Assembly: GCA_003665825.1 (NCBI GenBank)
Contig: QPFY01000013.1
Coordinates: 310,001 to 374,000 of the forward strand
DNA: 64,000 nt
Direction: 5' to 3'
DNA from: Microbotryum silenes-acaulis
Taxonomy: Eukaryota; Basidiomycota; Microbotryomycetes; Microbotryales; Microbotryaceae
The notes under the pieces are model-generated. The model saw only the letters and a program-made list of their open reading frames with translations, was not told where the DNA came from and made no database searches. A program made the translations under genes and the position numbers. This document shows, piece after piece, positions 1-10,445 of this stretch (position 1 is the first letter of the stretch; each line of letters opens with the position of its first letter).

Positions 1-152
1 GCTAGAGGGTGAAGGTAGAACAAGTAGAACACACGAAGGGCGATGCACGCCAAGGCGACCGTACCCCACATTGCTGGATGCGTGCCATAGCGCCACAGGT
101 CGCCGCGATCGTGATGGTCGATGCCGACTAGATGCTCAAGGTACTCTGGCAT
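1..152 (-). CDS. Putative cytochrome P450, N-terminal end only (partial)
   Basis: Reading leftwards from the ATG at 152 gives 50 codons before the window ends. The peptide has a hydrophilic start, a hydrophobic segment (WGTVALACIALRVFYLFYL) and then HPLA. A single N-terminal membrane anchor followed by a (Y/F)xHPL motif, just before the proline-rich hinge, is typical of fungal microsomal cytochrome P450s. That would make it an ER-anchored haem monooxygenase of unknown substrate. No haem-binding region is in the window, so this rests on the N-terminus alone. Another anchored oxidoreductase or transferase is possible. The gene points out of the window, and its promoter lies in the 263 bp between it and the photolyase stop. 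Confidence 0.4.
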   Translation of the reverse strand, partial: MPEYLEHLVGIDHHDRGDLWRYGTHPAMWGTVALACIALRVFYLFYLHPL

Positions 153-415
153 GGCAAGGTGAGTCCCGAGAGATGACCAGATGAAGTGTAGGTGATGGCG
201 AGTACTCGGCAGGTGGCGGTAGGAGGGAAACCTACCCCGGATTGTCCGTCTGAGGAAGCACCAATCCGGAGGGTCCCGCAAACCTCCCGTCCGACGAATC
301 TCGAACGCTCGGCTTGGCCGCGGGGCTAGAAACGAGCCACATTCTTTCGTAAAACACGTTACACACCAATTTCTCGGTTTCATTCAAGGCTCTAACACAA
401 GCTGTCTACCTCCTT

Positions 416-2765
416 TCACTCGTCATCACTCATACCAGGGTTCTTGAAGCGAGCGATCGCGCGTTTCCTCGCTTTGGCATGGTCGACGATCGGCATCACA
501 TACCCCATCTTTTCAATCTCCTTCTTGCTCATCGTTGCGGACGGTTCGTGGATGGCTAGAAGATGCATCGGATCCAAGAAAGGCCATGTCAGCACGAGAC
601 TAGGTGGAGTGAACTTGGACGCAGGTCTGGAAGTACCTTTGCCCCTAATCTTGCTCAACTCGGGTACCCAGTGACGGATGTAGTCGCCCTCGGGATCCGC
701 CTTCTCCGACTGCGCCGTAGGGTTGAAGACACCTGAACGATGAACGATGAAGAAGAGTTTAGCTCACTTCAAAGAAGTCTAGCTCTTCTCGATCGCGGCC
801 AAAGAGTTTCAAACTTACGGAAGTAGGGCTGGGGGTCCGTTCCAGTAGATGACTGTTTCAGGATATTCGAGCGAGCGCAAGGAATGAGTTCTGAACAAAC
901 ATGGTGGAGGTAGCAGGAACACTCACACTCCATTGCCATCCTCCATTGTTGGATCCCAAGTCGCCATCGATGAGTTGCTGCATGAAATACTTTTCGCCAA
1001 GACGCCAGTCGAGGAGCAGATCCTTGGTCAAGAACATGGCCACGATCATTCGGCATCGGTTCTGCGTTACAAAGACACATCAGCGCGAGCCCTGTATTAC
1101 GACATCCCCACGATGGGACTTACATGCATATAACCTTGCGCATTGAGAGATCGCATGGCCGCGTCGACTATGGGGTAGCCTGTCTTGCCGTCCTTCCAAG
1201 CCTGAAGGTTCTCCTCGCTGTGCTCCCAGACGACGTCCTCGAACTTGGGGTTGAAAGCTCGGTTCATGCAGATCCTCGGCCAGGCCGCCAATACGTGTTG
1301 GTAAAAGTCCCTCCATGCAACCTCGCTAACCCAAACACCAACTCCTCCCTGATCGCGACCCGTGTACAGTTGGTTCTTGGTCAACTTCATCGTCATCCTC
1401 AGCGTCTCTCGAGGCGAGATCAATCCAGCAGCGAGGTAAGGCGAGATGTGGGAAGTGCCGTCCAGATCGACGCGATTACGGCCCGTGGCGTATTCCCCAA
1501 TCTTGGACTTCTTCAGCGGATCGTCGACCTCCTCGGCTCCATCAGCAAGTGGGGGCTCGAAAAACTTTTGTTTGCGAATCTTGGTCTTGAGGAAGCGGTG
1601 CATCACGTCGCGCGTCGTCTTCTCGCCGACGGGCCACGTCTTTTGCATCTGCTTGGCGTCGGCTTCGGACAGGGTGAAACCTTCAATTGATTTCGGCAAC
1701 TTGTGCGAGAAGAACGGCTTTAGGACAGCGTGTTGCCGTGCTGACTTGGGGTTTGCCTCGAGTCCTCCCGCATCGCCGACGTAGGAGAGCATGTCGCTGG
1801 CAACGGTGTTGGCCCAGTTTTTGAACCACGGGCTGAACACCGAGCACGGTTTTCCTTGCTGGAGGTATCGACTTTGGTCTCGTGAGTGTTGTGATCGCTT
1901 CGATAGCACAGGACGGACTAACCTTGGTCACGATTTCACCCGGGGGTACAATGACAAAATCTTTCAGGAAAGCCACCTCCCCAGCCCAGCCCTTACCGCT
2001 GCTCCTCGAGTCGATCACCTTACGCAAGATCTGTTCGTCTCGCCTCAGCTCGTCAACTTCATACTCGATGTTGCCGTAGAGCGCTGCAGCTTTCCAATCG
2101 TCTTTGAGGCACTTGAGCAGCTTGTCGACGATCTCGGTGCGATCAGCCCAGGTCACGGTCAAGAGGGGGACATCCTTCTTGGCCAGGTCTTCCTGCAGGT
2201 ACGCCAATTGACGAAGCATGAAGTCGATGCGTCGCGGTGATCGATCGTGAGCCTCATAGTCCGAGGGCGAGAAGATATGCAAGACGAGGAGAGGCAACGA
2301 CTTTTCTCCTGCGACAGCACAGGCATGGGCCAGAGCTCGGTTATCATCCAGTCGTAGGTCCTTGTTCCTGTGAGTGGACGCGTGATGGATGATATTAGAG
2401 TTATTCCTGGCGGACCAAAAGCAGCTCGAGCGGACTGACCTCATCCAGTAGACCACAACCTGATCCTTGCCCGAGCTCGGCGCTTTTGTGGTTTTTGCGA
2501 GGTCGTCCATGGCATTGTACAGCTTGGCCAGCGGAGTCGCGCTCATCCCCTCGGGCAGATCCGTCGGAATGACCCCATCTTTAGCCTCGGACTTCATGCT
2601 GTTGTTCTTCTTGGGCTTGGTGTCATCGGCTTCGGCTTCGGCTTCGGATGGCTGCTCGCTTCCACTCGAGCTCGCGACGTGGGATTCGGATTCGGAGTCA
2701 GGCTCCTGCTTGGCCTTCTTGCGAGGAGCGGACTTGGTCGAGGCCGATCGTTTAGCAGCTACCAT
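416..2765 (-). CDS. PHR1: Class I CPD photolyase (deoxyribodipyrimidine photo-lyase)
   Basis: Light-driven repair of cyclobutane pyrimidine dimers with FAD. About seven exons on the minus strand join cleanly; for example, an intron at 556-636 separates the last two. From the ATG at 2765 the protein has a basic and acidic Ser-rich segment with an NLS-like RKKAKQ, then the alpha/beta antenna domain ([31 protein letters not shown]), then the helical FAD domain. The FAD domain shows [48 protein letters not shown] and NNGGWQW, followed by [14 protein letters not shown], the signature of class I photolyases, including tryptophans of the electron-transfer chain. The C-terminus ([17 protein letters not shown]) also matches the family. 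The reading frame stays open upstream of this ATG to 3059 (separate entry). A cryptochrome of the same superfamily is less likely given the closeness to CPD photolyases. Confidence 0.92.
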
Positions 2766-3059
2766 GTTGGTAGGAATAGTTGTCGAGTGAGATGTGGGCC
2801 GTGGTGATGGTGGTACAGGTCGCGTCTCAAAGAAGGAGAGCAAGTCGGTGCGACGCGAGGCTGGGACGACGCGCGGCGAGGACGATGACGACGACGTCAC
2901 TTTTACGGTGTGGCAGCTGGGATCGAGGCTGCGACGACTCGTGCTGGCGACGTTGCAAGGCCTGAGGGAGCCCAGTGAAGGAGCTGATCTCTTGAGTGAA
3001 GAGAGGTTTAGCAAGGGACGGAAAATGATGGCGCGATTAACAGAGGTGCTGTCAAGTGG
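2766..3059 (-). other. Open, AUG-less, arginine/serine-rich leader in frame with the photolyase
   Basis: Upstream of the photolyase ATG the same frame has no stop for about 98 codons (first stop at 3060-3062) and no ATG. It encodes a stretch with hydrophobic residues spaced by Arg/Lys and Ser and no acidic residue for about 35 positions (around RAIIFRPLLNLSSLKRS). That is the composition of a mitochondrial presequence. Near-cognate codons (ATC, ATT, TTG) lie at its start. It may be used by non-AUG initiation or by an unseen upstream exon, or it may simply be 5' UTR. Confidence 0.4.
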
Positions 3060-3062
3060 TCA

Positions 3063-3458
3063 GGAGCAAAGAGCGAGCTGAGGACTCGGAGCGTGGTGCT
3101 CGGAGATCGGCGACGAAGCAGCAAGCGCGCAGGCGGCGATCGGAATAAGCGCCGGCTGATCGCGATCGCGCGAGCTTGCGTGGGCGATCGAGCTCATACT
3201 TCACGAATACTTTTTCTAGAGGTCAGAAAGTGGTTGTGGGGTTTCGCTTGCTATGAGGGAACTCTTGTATTGGAAGCAGTTCAAGAAGGAAGCGTTGCAC
3301 TACTCGAGTGTTTGCTGAGACATCAAAAAAAAAGGACTAGGCGCTCGAGACACAAACAGATGCGATTTCACCTACGCCTTGCATAACTCAAAAAGACGGC
3401 AAATAAACAAAAGCAAGTCACGCTGAACGCTACATCCAGAGCGGGTGCGAGCTCATGA
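3063..3458. other. Intergenic, photolyase promoter side
   Basis: About 400 bp between the photolyase leader and the stop of the next minus-strand gene. It holds a GATCGCGATCGCGC palindromic stretch near 3165 and an A9 run near 3328. No coding signal or RNA gene is seen. Confidence 0.5.
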
Positions 3459-5381
3459 TCAAGGGCGAGGGCGGTAGTTAAAGCGAGCGGCGTTGTCGTG
3501 CAAGAAGTCGCGCAGCAAACCCCACTCGCTCAAGCGTACAGCTTCTTCCTCGGGCGTGGCGTCCTCGTTTGGAGTCGCATAACGAGCGAGCTTGAAGGCG
3601 AAGAAAGACGCCGTCTTATTCCAGATCGACTTGGTGTCGTCATTGTAGCCCATCTCTTCCAGGACTGCCTTGACCGCCCTCCAGAGGTCCTTCGCGGCCT
3701 GCATGAACGAGGTAAAGGAAGGAAAGAAAGCAGAGTTAGTGCTCTCCGGATAGAGATGCAGGGCTTTCACCAAAGGAATTGTAATGGGCAGGGCTTACGA
3801 TCAAGCTTGGGACGATGTTTTCCAAGTCAAGTCCGGCCTCGAACTGCTCCATATTGGCCGTCGATCCACCATCTCGGACATAAGCACACGTGCGGACGAG
3901 CTGCTTGCTCGTCTGTTCGTCCGTCGTCTCTTCGTCGACTGTGGCCTTAGACCACATCGATTTTGACCTGGCGTGAGCGCTCGCGGCGGTGTCTTGTTGA
4001 TCATGCTTGGTTCCGGCCTCGGAATGTATCAAGGTGCCGCCCCAAAGATGCTGCCATGAGAAGAACAGGCCTGGAAGTGGCGCGCAAGCGATAGTTTATC
4101 GACCAGTCAGCGGCGGGGGTTTGAACACGCCAGAGGTAAAGCCAGAAAATTGACTCACCAAACATCTGCGCGGCATGATCGCTCAAGGCTGAAAGTTGAG
4201 GCGTGTCGGGCTTCATGTTCTTCGCTTCATGCCTGGCCCAAAAGTTGACAAAAGCTTCGCTGAGCACGAGTTGACTCGGCGAGAACCCACAGGTGAGAAC
4301 GACAGCCTGCGGGCGTGATGGGTTCCCAAGATAGGTCAATAAACCCGTAGACTCCTCCGTGAACCACACGAGCGAATCCGGTAAGTTTGAGCGTACCGCA
4401 ACATTGCGATCTTCCACCCCATGCGATTCCCACTCTTCGTCCGTATTTTGCTTTGCGTTCCTGTGTCCAATAACCGATTCGCTGAACGACCGAACAAGCA
4501 ATCTGACCCAACGCTGGGCCTGGGTTCTGACGTACTTTTTACGGCCTGATCCATGACTTTGACGACTCTCATACTTGCCGCTGTCGAGTCCCGTTTTGAC
4601 AATCTTGCCCGCTGCAGAAGGCAAGAAGCAGTGAAGCTCGAGTTCAGTTCAAACTATCTCCACACAGATATGCACAGGGGACTGCTTTTCGCTCACTCGC
4701 AAAGTTCTGACGGGTAAACAGCTGATGGTGAACGTCGGCTCTGAAATCGAAGACGCGAAGGTTGCCCGAGATGCAGAGCCCAGCGGTCTCGACCGTCATC
4801 TCCACGCGCGACATGCCCGACAGCATGCCCCGCTCGAGCAAAAAACGTTCACCAAATGCCTTATCGGTGATGAGTTGAGACAAAGTCCTGAAGCCCCACC
4901 TCGGGTAAAAATTAGTTGGTTAGGAAATGGACGCAGTCTTTTTAAACCGAGTCGGCGCAAAGGGAGCTTACGGTGCAGCAACGACGGCGGTGCTAGGACT
5001 GACGAAAGAATTCTCCGCCTCCAACGCCATGATGGGCTCGCGAGGAAGTCGCGGCAAGCGCTCAAAGACATGACGAGGATGACCACCACCATCATGTTGA
5101 GCTTGACTGTGGTTCGAGTACTCGCAGCACGTCTCACTTGAGGTGGAGTGCGAGCCCGACTGGCTGGCCGAGAATGGGCCGTCGGCGAGTGGGCTGGTGG
5201 ACGCCGCGGTCTCGATGGCCTGCAAGTCGGCCGGGTCACGGGTCTGCATGTAATGACGCACGTGACGAGTGCCCGTCGCGACGGCTCGGAACGTCTTGTG
5301 GGCGACCGAACCGACCACACTGGGTGCAGCAGTGGTGATGATAGCGAAGGCGAGGTATGCGAATTCGAAGAATGCAAACAT
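3459..5381 (-). CDS. Unrecognised multi-exon protein with N-terminal hydrophobic segment
   Basis: I do not recognise this family. The ATG at 5381 starts a hydrophobic N-terminus (FAFFEFAYLAFAIITTAAP), which is either a signal peptide or a membrane anchor. A Ser/His-rich linker follows. The joins CC/G at 4969 and A/CG near 4693 keep the frame open into exons carrying DKAFGERFLLERGMLSG, VEMTVETAGLCISGNLRVF, SLVWFTEESTGLLTYLGNP, VLTCGFSPSQLVLSEAFVNFW and, at the end, AAKDLWRAVKAVLEEMG and WGLLRDFLHDNAARFNYR. Codon use and intron spacing match neighbouring real genes, and hydrophobic and charged residues alternate as in a folded protein. The gene is divergent from the small plus-strand gene at 6156, with a palindrome cluster between them. 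Internal exon borders in 3,770-4,100 are uncertain. Confidence 0.6.
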
Positions 5382-6155
5382 GGCGACAAGTAGGAGTCGA
5401 GGGAGCTCAGTGAAGGCGCGTGTCGTGGGGCGGAATCGTGGTGGCAGTCAAGCTGGCAGCGGGAGCTGTTGCAAATTGGTCAAAGTCCAGTGGAGACTTT
5501 GAGGAGTGAGAGAGAGCACGGCATGGGTGATGGCATGATAGGCGAGTCATGGCGGTGAAGGCTGGTCTGTGAACTTGTGTGCGACTGGGTGCAAGCAGCA
5601 TGGTGGAAGCTGGGCAACCCGAACGCCAGGTTCGTCAACCCGGCACGGCAAAAAGTGGGGGGCGGCAGGGGGCGGCTAGAGCTGGCTGGGGGCGGCTCGG
5701 GCAGGTTGGCCAACCTCGCGCGTTTCCACATGCGCTGCTCTCCTTCCTCCGCTTCATTTTGTCCTCTTGGGTTGGCCAACCTGTCGCACCTGATTCTTGG
5801 CTGTCTACTTGATCACCCACTTATCCGGTTGGTCATCCCTGGTCTTGATTTCAGATCACCTGCACAGCATGGAGGGTCCCGGGGCGACGTGAAAGTCATG
5901 CCCCCTCTGGCAGCTCCGCCTCGAAGGAGTCGACCCACCACCCGCCCCCGGCGTCGAGGTTTGCCAACCCAACCTTGCTTGGCGCCAGGAGACGGGGTTG
6001 ACCAACCTATCGGGCCGCCGACAATGGATTGGAAACATCCTGGAATGAATATCCTGTGAGTGCACTTGTGAACTTCTCCCTCCTTTTCATCACTTCTTCA
6101 CCCATCTCACTCCACTCTCCACAACCACCTTTTCACCAAACCCCACTTCTAAAAC
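5382..6155. promoter_or_regulatory. Divergent promoter region with a palindrome cluster
   Basis: The 774 bp between two divergently transcribed genes contain no convincing coding frame. They do contain a cluster of GGTTGGCCAACC-type palindromes (separate entry). Just before the plus-strand ATG there is a pyrimidine-rich stretch (6080-6150), typical of fungal promoters. Confidence 0.5.
5629..6007. repeat. Cluster of GGTTGGCCAACC palindromes (six copies)
   Basis: Perfect 12-bp copies lie at 5704-5715 and 5770-5781. Copies with one mismatch lie at 5958-5969 and 5996-6007. Copies with two mismatches lie at 5629-5640 and 5827-5838. A weaker seventh match is at 5609-5620. The motif is self-complementary, as expected for a dimeric DNA-binding protein. 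All copies fall inside one divergent promoter. Confidence 0.75.
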
Positions 6156-7040
6156 ATGTCCGACCTCATTCTCATCAAGGTCTTAATCGAATGGATCAAG
6201 TGCGTCATCACCGCGACGCCTCCCCCTTCGGCCACGGACACGTGAGTACAACGGTCTTGCTTTTATAACAAATGTTTTGGTGCCAATTTGTGCGGTCGAG
6301 CGACTACCCGGGAAAACGCTGACCATCTATCTCACTTGCCGGCTTTTCACACAGCATCATGCTCGCCGTTCGCGTCAGCGACGCGGCCAACCGCACGCTC
6401 GGCTTCAAGACGATGCGTGTCCCGCGAGTCAAAGGTCGCTCGCCCGGTCATCGTTTCAAGACGAACCAGTGGTCGACCCTGGAGCTTTGGTTCGATTTCC
6501 ACGGCATCCCCGCTCGTGAGCCGACTCGAATCTCGGTCGTCATCTTCAATCTCGGCGCGCTCCAACCCGACTCCGTCTTGGAAGCTGTCGTAGCCGAGAT
6601 CGATCGCACGGGGGTCAACACCTTCACTCGACCCGGCGAATCTTGTGCGTGTTCCTTCGTTCGCGCCATTTTCTTATCTTTTGAAATTCTAAGGGAAATT
6701 AGCACTGACCTAATGTCTTCGGGTCCATCTGATTCACTCCGCAGCGCAAGCCGTGGTCGGTCATCAAGTCACTGGCGGCGCAGCCATCATTGCGGGCACC
6801 GCCGTCGGTGGTCCCGCCGGCGCGGCGATCGGACTTGGCGTTGCGGGTGCCATTCAAGGCATAAAGCACCTCAACAAGAACCACGACGGCGTCATCAAGT
6901 ACGAGACGATGTGGGTGACCCCCGGTGATCTCGCCACCGACCAAGCTGGTCGCGCCAACTGGTTCAAGTGCGCATCATCGTCGCGACTCCCTGGCGCGCG
7001 TGCCTTGTACGAGATGACGCACAGAATCGTCCGATGCTGA
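6156..7040 (+). CDS. Small protein with glycine-zipper segment, function unknown
   Basis: The ATG at 6156 opens a first exon (MSDLILIKVLIEWIK...) that ends at a GTGAGT donor near 6240. The second exon begins after CACACAG near 6356 and carries VRVSDAANRTLGFKTM, STLELWFDFHGIP and TRISVVIFNLGAL, which look like a beta-sandwich. The third exon follows CCGCAG near 6744. It contains a Gly/Ala-rich segment of small residues at i, i+4 spacing (GGAAIIAGTAVGGPAGAAIG), a glycine zipper that may pack in or on a membrane. The 3' end is uncertain: the frame runs to a TGA at 7040, but a GTGCGC near 6967 could be one more donor. I do not recognise the family. Confidence 0.6.
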
Positions 7041-7551
7041 TGATACCGGTGACAAAGCGGTCACTTGCCTACTTTCTTCCTTGTTTGACTGCCTGAAACT
7101 CTGTCTTGGGCTGCCTCTCGCCCCATTTGCGGCTAGTGGTCTTTTCTCCGAGTTCGTTTATGTTCACTGGAGTCTGACCACGTTGGTAGCCTGCGCTTTT
7201 GGGCTGCTGAACCATTTGCAACTTCGATTCACCTTTTTTTGAACGTATTCGAACTTTTCTGTGTGCTTCCACGAGGCTGACCAGACGCGCTAGGTTACCA
7301 TTCGCCTCGCCCGACGCCTACAATTGCAAGAATTAAATAAACTAGATTCTTTATGATGCTGGCTTAATTTTTAACGTCTCATTGGTTTTGCGCAGTGCTA
7401 GCGCGACTTTGCCGTCGAGCGGCCGCAGCTCGCTCCTCAGCCTCAGGCTTAGCCTCACAGCATTAAGAAAGTTCCAAGAAAGTACCGGATCCGGCTATAA
7501 TTACAATGGAAGACCTGGTACCGCTGTTGTAAGGGCCCCCGAAAAACCCGA
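7041..7551. other. Convergent intergenic region
   Basis: 511 bp between two gene 3' ends. Nothing stands out beyond AT-richer stretches (7325-7375) that could hold 3' end signals. Confidence 0.5.
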
Positions 7552-10178
7552 TCAGTCTACTCGATTCTTCTTGCCCGCCCTCTCGGACCCTCCCTCTTGC
7601 CTCCTCTTCTTCTCCGCAAGATAAGCCGCCTTCTTGCCTGACTTCTTCTTCTCCACCACAGCTTCGACCTTCTTGGGAGCCGATTTCGTCGAAGACGTTG
7701 ACGAAGTCACGGCTTGTCCTCCACCCCTCGGTCCACCTTTACCGCCCTTGGCGCGCGTCTTGGCCTTGAACAACTCTTGTCGTTGCGCGTGGGTCAATTC
7801 GGTTGATTCGCCTTCAACATTGGCTTCGTTCGTCAGTACGTTCGCGCCGTCCATCGATTGATCCCCAGCGGCTGCAGCGTTCTCGTCTCGGATGAAGCAA
7901 GCGACGAAGAACCCGTTCGATTGATCTTCGGGCAGGCAACGAATTACAGAGTCGGCGATGTCTGAAACGGACAGAAAAGATTCGTGAGCACGCAAATAAT
8001 AGCACTACACCATGAGCCTAGATCTCAGAACTGACTTTGATCCCCTCCGCATTCGTCAACCCTCCCTCGCCTTTCCCACGTAGGGATCACCTCGTCCCTC
8101 GTCGCCAATCGCCACCCCTTGTCCCGGAACTCCTTCTTGGCCAACAAACGCATCACGACACCCTCGTCTTCCTGAGCCCAGACCGAGCACGTCGAATAGA
8201 CGACTCGACGAGCACCGGAGAATCGCATGGCGTGGGATAGGATCGTGAGTTGGAAATTGGACAAGGCTCGAATTCGGGTCGCCTGTTCGGCTTCAGGCTC
8301 GGTGGGCAGCAGATGATCGAGCCGAGACGGGATACCAGAGCCGGCTGAGCAAGGAATCAGACAGCCTTGTCAGCGTATGAGCTTGTAGTCGAGACGAAGA
8401 GATATGGCTTACAGCATGATGGGTCGACGAGGAAGTGAGTGATGTTCTTGAACTTGATATCGGCGGGATCGATCGACAAGAAATCGATGTTCATCGGTGT
8501 GACGTCTGCAGGAAAGACAGTGGTATCTTCAGTAATTCGATTTGTCGCATGGATGTTTGCAGTGAGAGGGACAACTCACTGCTGGCGCCTGCCTTCTTGC
8601 ACATATCCTTGAGCACCTTGAACCTTCCCTGATCCCTCTCGACGGCGACGACTTTGCCAAACTCGCCCGCCATCGCAGCAGCCATCGTCGTCTTGTTCCC
8701 CGGTGCCGCCGTCGCATCCAGTACCCTCACGCCTCTCTTCTTCTTCTTTTGTAGCTCGAGATCGCCGCGCTCTTCAAAGGTCAACGAGTCCGTGGGAGCC
8801 GTTCCATCGAGTTGGGCTTGCTCTTCCTGCTCTCGCTCGAGATCCTCTTCGGCGAGCAAATGAGACAGAAGGACCCAGGCGGGCATGCACGACGCTTTAT
8901 CCTGTGCGATCAGACGTCCGTCCTTGAAGGGTTCGAGTGATGGCAAGGAGAGCGACGCAGGAAGTGCAAGCAAAGGCTCGATATGAGCATCCAGGGCAAA
9001 GACCTTGGACTTTGTTTGACTGGGGGTTCGAATGCGACCAAGTACGGTATCGGCATCAGTCCTCGCACCCCGAACGTTGGAAAAAGCGACGACGAAACTC
9101 ACGCCGTCTCAATCATCGTCTCCACATCATCGACCATCTCCCACCTCTGATCATCGAACCATTCGACCGCCTCTTCGACGGTCCATTTGAGCGTGTTGAC
9201 CCTCAACCACCGAACCGATCCCAGTGCGCCGGCATCTTCACCCGTTTCGGCATCCTTGGCACGTTTCTTGCCTTTGCCTATCCCTTCGATCGAAGCCGCG
9301 ACGTTCTCGGGCAAGGCGATCTGAAGTCCTTCGTTCGACGAGCAACGCTTGCGCTTTCTCTCCTTTTCAGTCTCCTTCTCCATCCTGGGTTGGAGCGCGA
9401 GCAAGATGGGTCAGATTCAGTCATCGAGCTCACCACCAGTCCGAAGAATACGATGGAACTCACGAGACCTTGTACCTCTCTACCTGTTTCCTGACCTTGT
9501 GCTCCTTGGGCAAGGTGATGCCCCGTTTGGCGAAGAGCATATCGTGAATCATGACCATCGCCAATGAGGCCGGCGTCGGTGGCGGTCGTTGTTGTTTCCC
9601 GCGTCGCTTATTCTGATACTCCTCTTGCTTCTTGAGCATCTTGGACGCCGCCGCCGCGGACTTGACTTCGAGGATACCTTTTGTAGGCGCTGTCGTCGTG
9701 ACGGGGGCGACGAAGAGCGCCGGTTCTTTGGTCAGGATCGCCGAGTGATCCAGCAGATGTTTCAAATGAGGTCGGTCTGTGAAGGATGAGCATCCGCTAG
9801 TCGATCAGCGCAAAATTCTAGAACTTGCCTTGCGAACAGCCGACGATGGATGACCGACATTTGAGCACCTCGACGGTGACTTTGAGGAATCGAGCCGCTT
9901 CGCCCGGTCGACCTTCGCGCGAACGCTTGGCCTCGGCCATGCATAAACCCTTGACCGAACCTTTCTTCTCATCCAGCGCATCGAGGATCAACGCAGCTCT
10001 GTATGGAAGGAAAGTTACAGTTACGCGGGGAGGGTGCGGAGAGGTTCGTTAGTCTGGCCCGAAAAGCGGCAGCGGAGGGTCGAGCCGAATCGAAGGATGC
10101 TGCATCCTGTAGAGCGATGAATCGCAGGAAGATTCCCTGAAAAAGTGTTGGGATTGCTTACCGCTTGTAAAACTCCAT
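7552..10178 (-). CDS. RCM1: 25S rRNA (cytosine-C5)-methyltransferase, Rcm1/NSUN5 family
   Basis: A NOP2/Sun-family enzyme that places m5C on large-subunit rRNA using S-adenosylmethionine in the nucleolus. The first exon is only 17 nt (MEFYK plus two bases) and joins across an intron at about 10008-10161 to AALILDALDEKKGSVKG, matching the Rcm1/NSUN5 start. Later exons carry RWLRVNTLKWTVEEAVEWF, then KASCMPAWVL, motif I (VLDATAAPGNKTTMAAA), AVERDQGRFKVL, motif IV (VDPSCSGSG, split by an intron near 8340-8410) and motif VI with the catalytic cysteine (RVVYSTCSV). The tail is a Lys-rich, nucleolar-type extension (KKKSGKKAAYLAEKKRR). The gene shares a 267 bp divergent promoter with the gene at 10446. 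Confidence 0.9.
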
Positions 10179-10445
10179 GTTGTTGATGAGAGTAGGTGTG
10201 CGGGAGTGGCAATGTGGTCCGACTCCTGGTGGGGTGACGCACAGCCGAGCTCTTGCGACTAGCTGCGAAGTTGCCTGCGAAGCGCGCGCCGGTGTCCTCC
10301 GGTGTCCCAGGAGGGAGGGAGCCTGAGCGGGTCCGTGCGAGGCAAGCCAAGCTCTGCAGTGGCAAGCCGATCGCCGCGGCCGACTCCTCCCCGCTTTACT
10401 TTACTTATTAGTCGGCTCAGCCCTTCGTCGTCCTCGGAACAGCAA

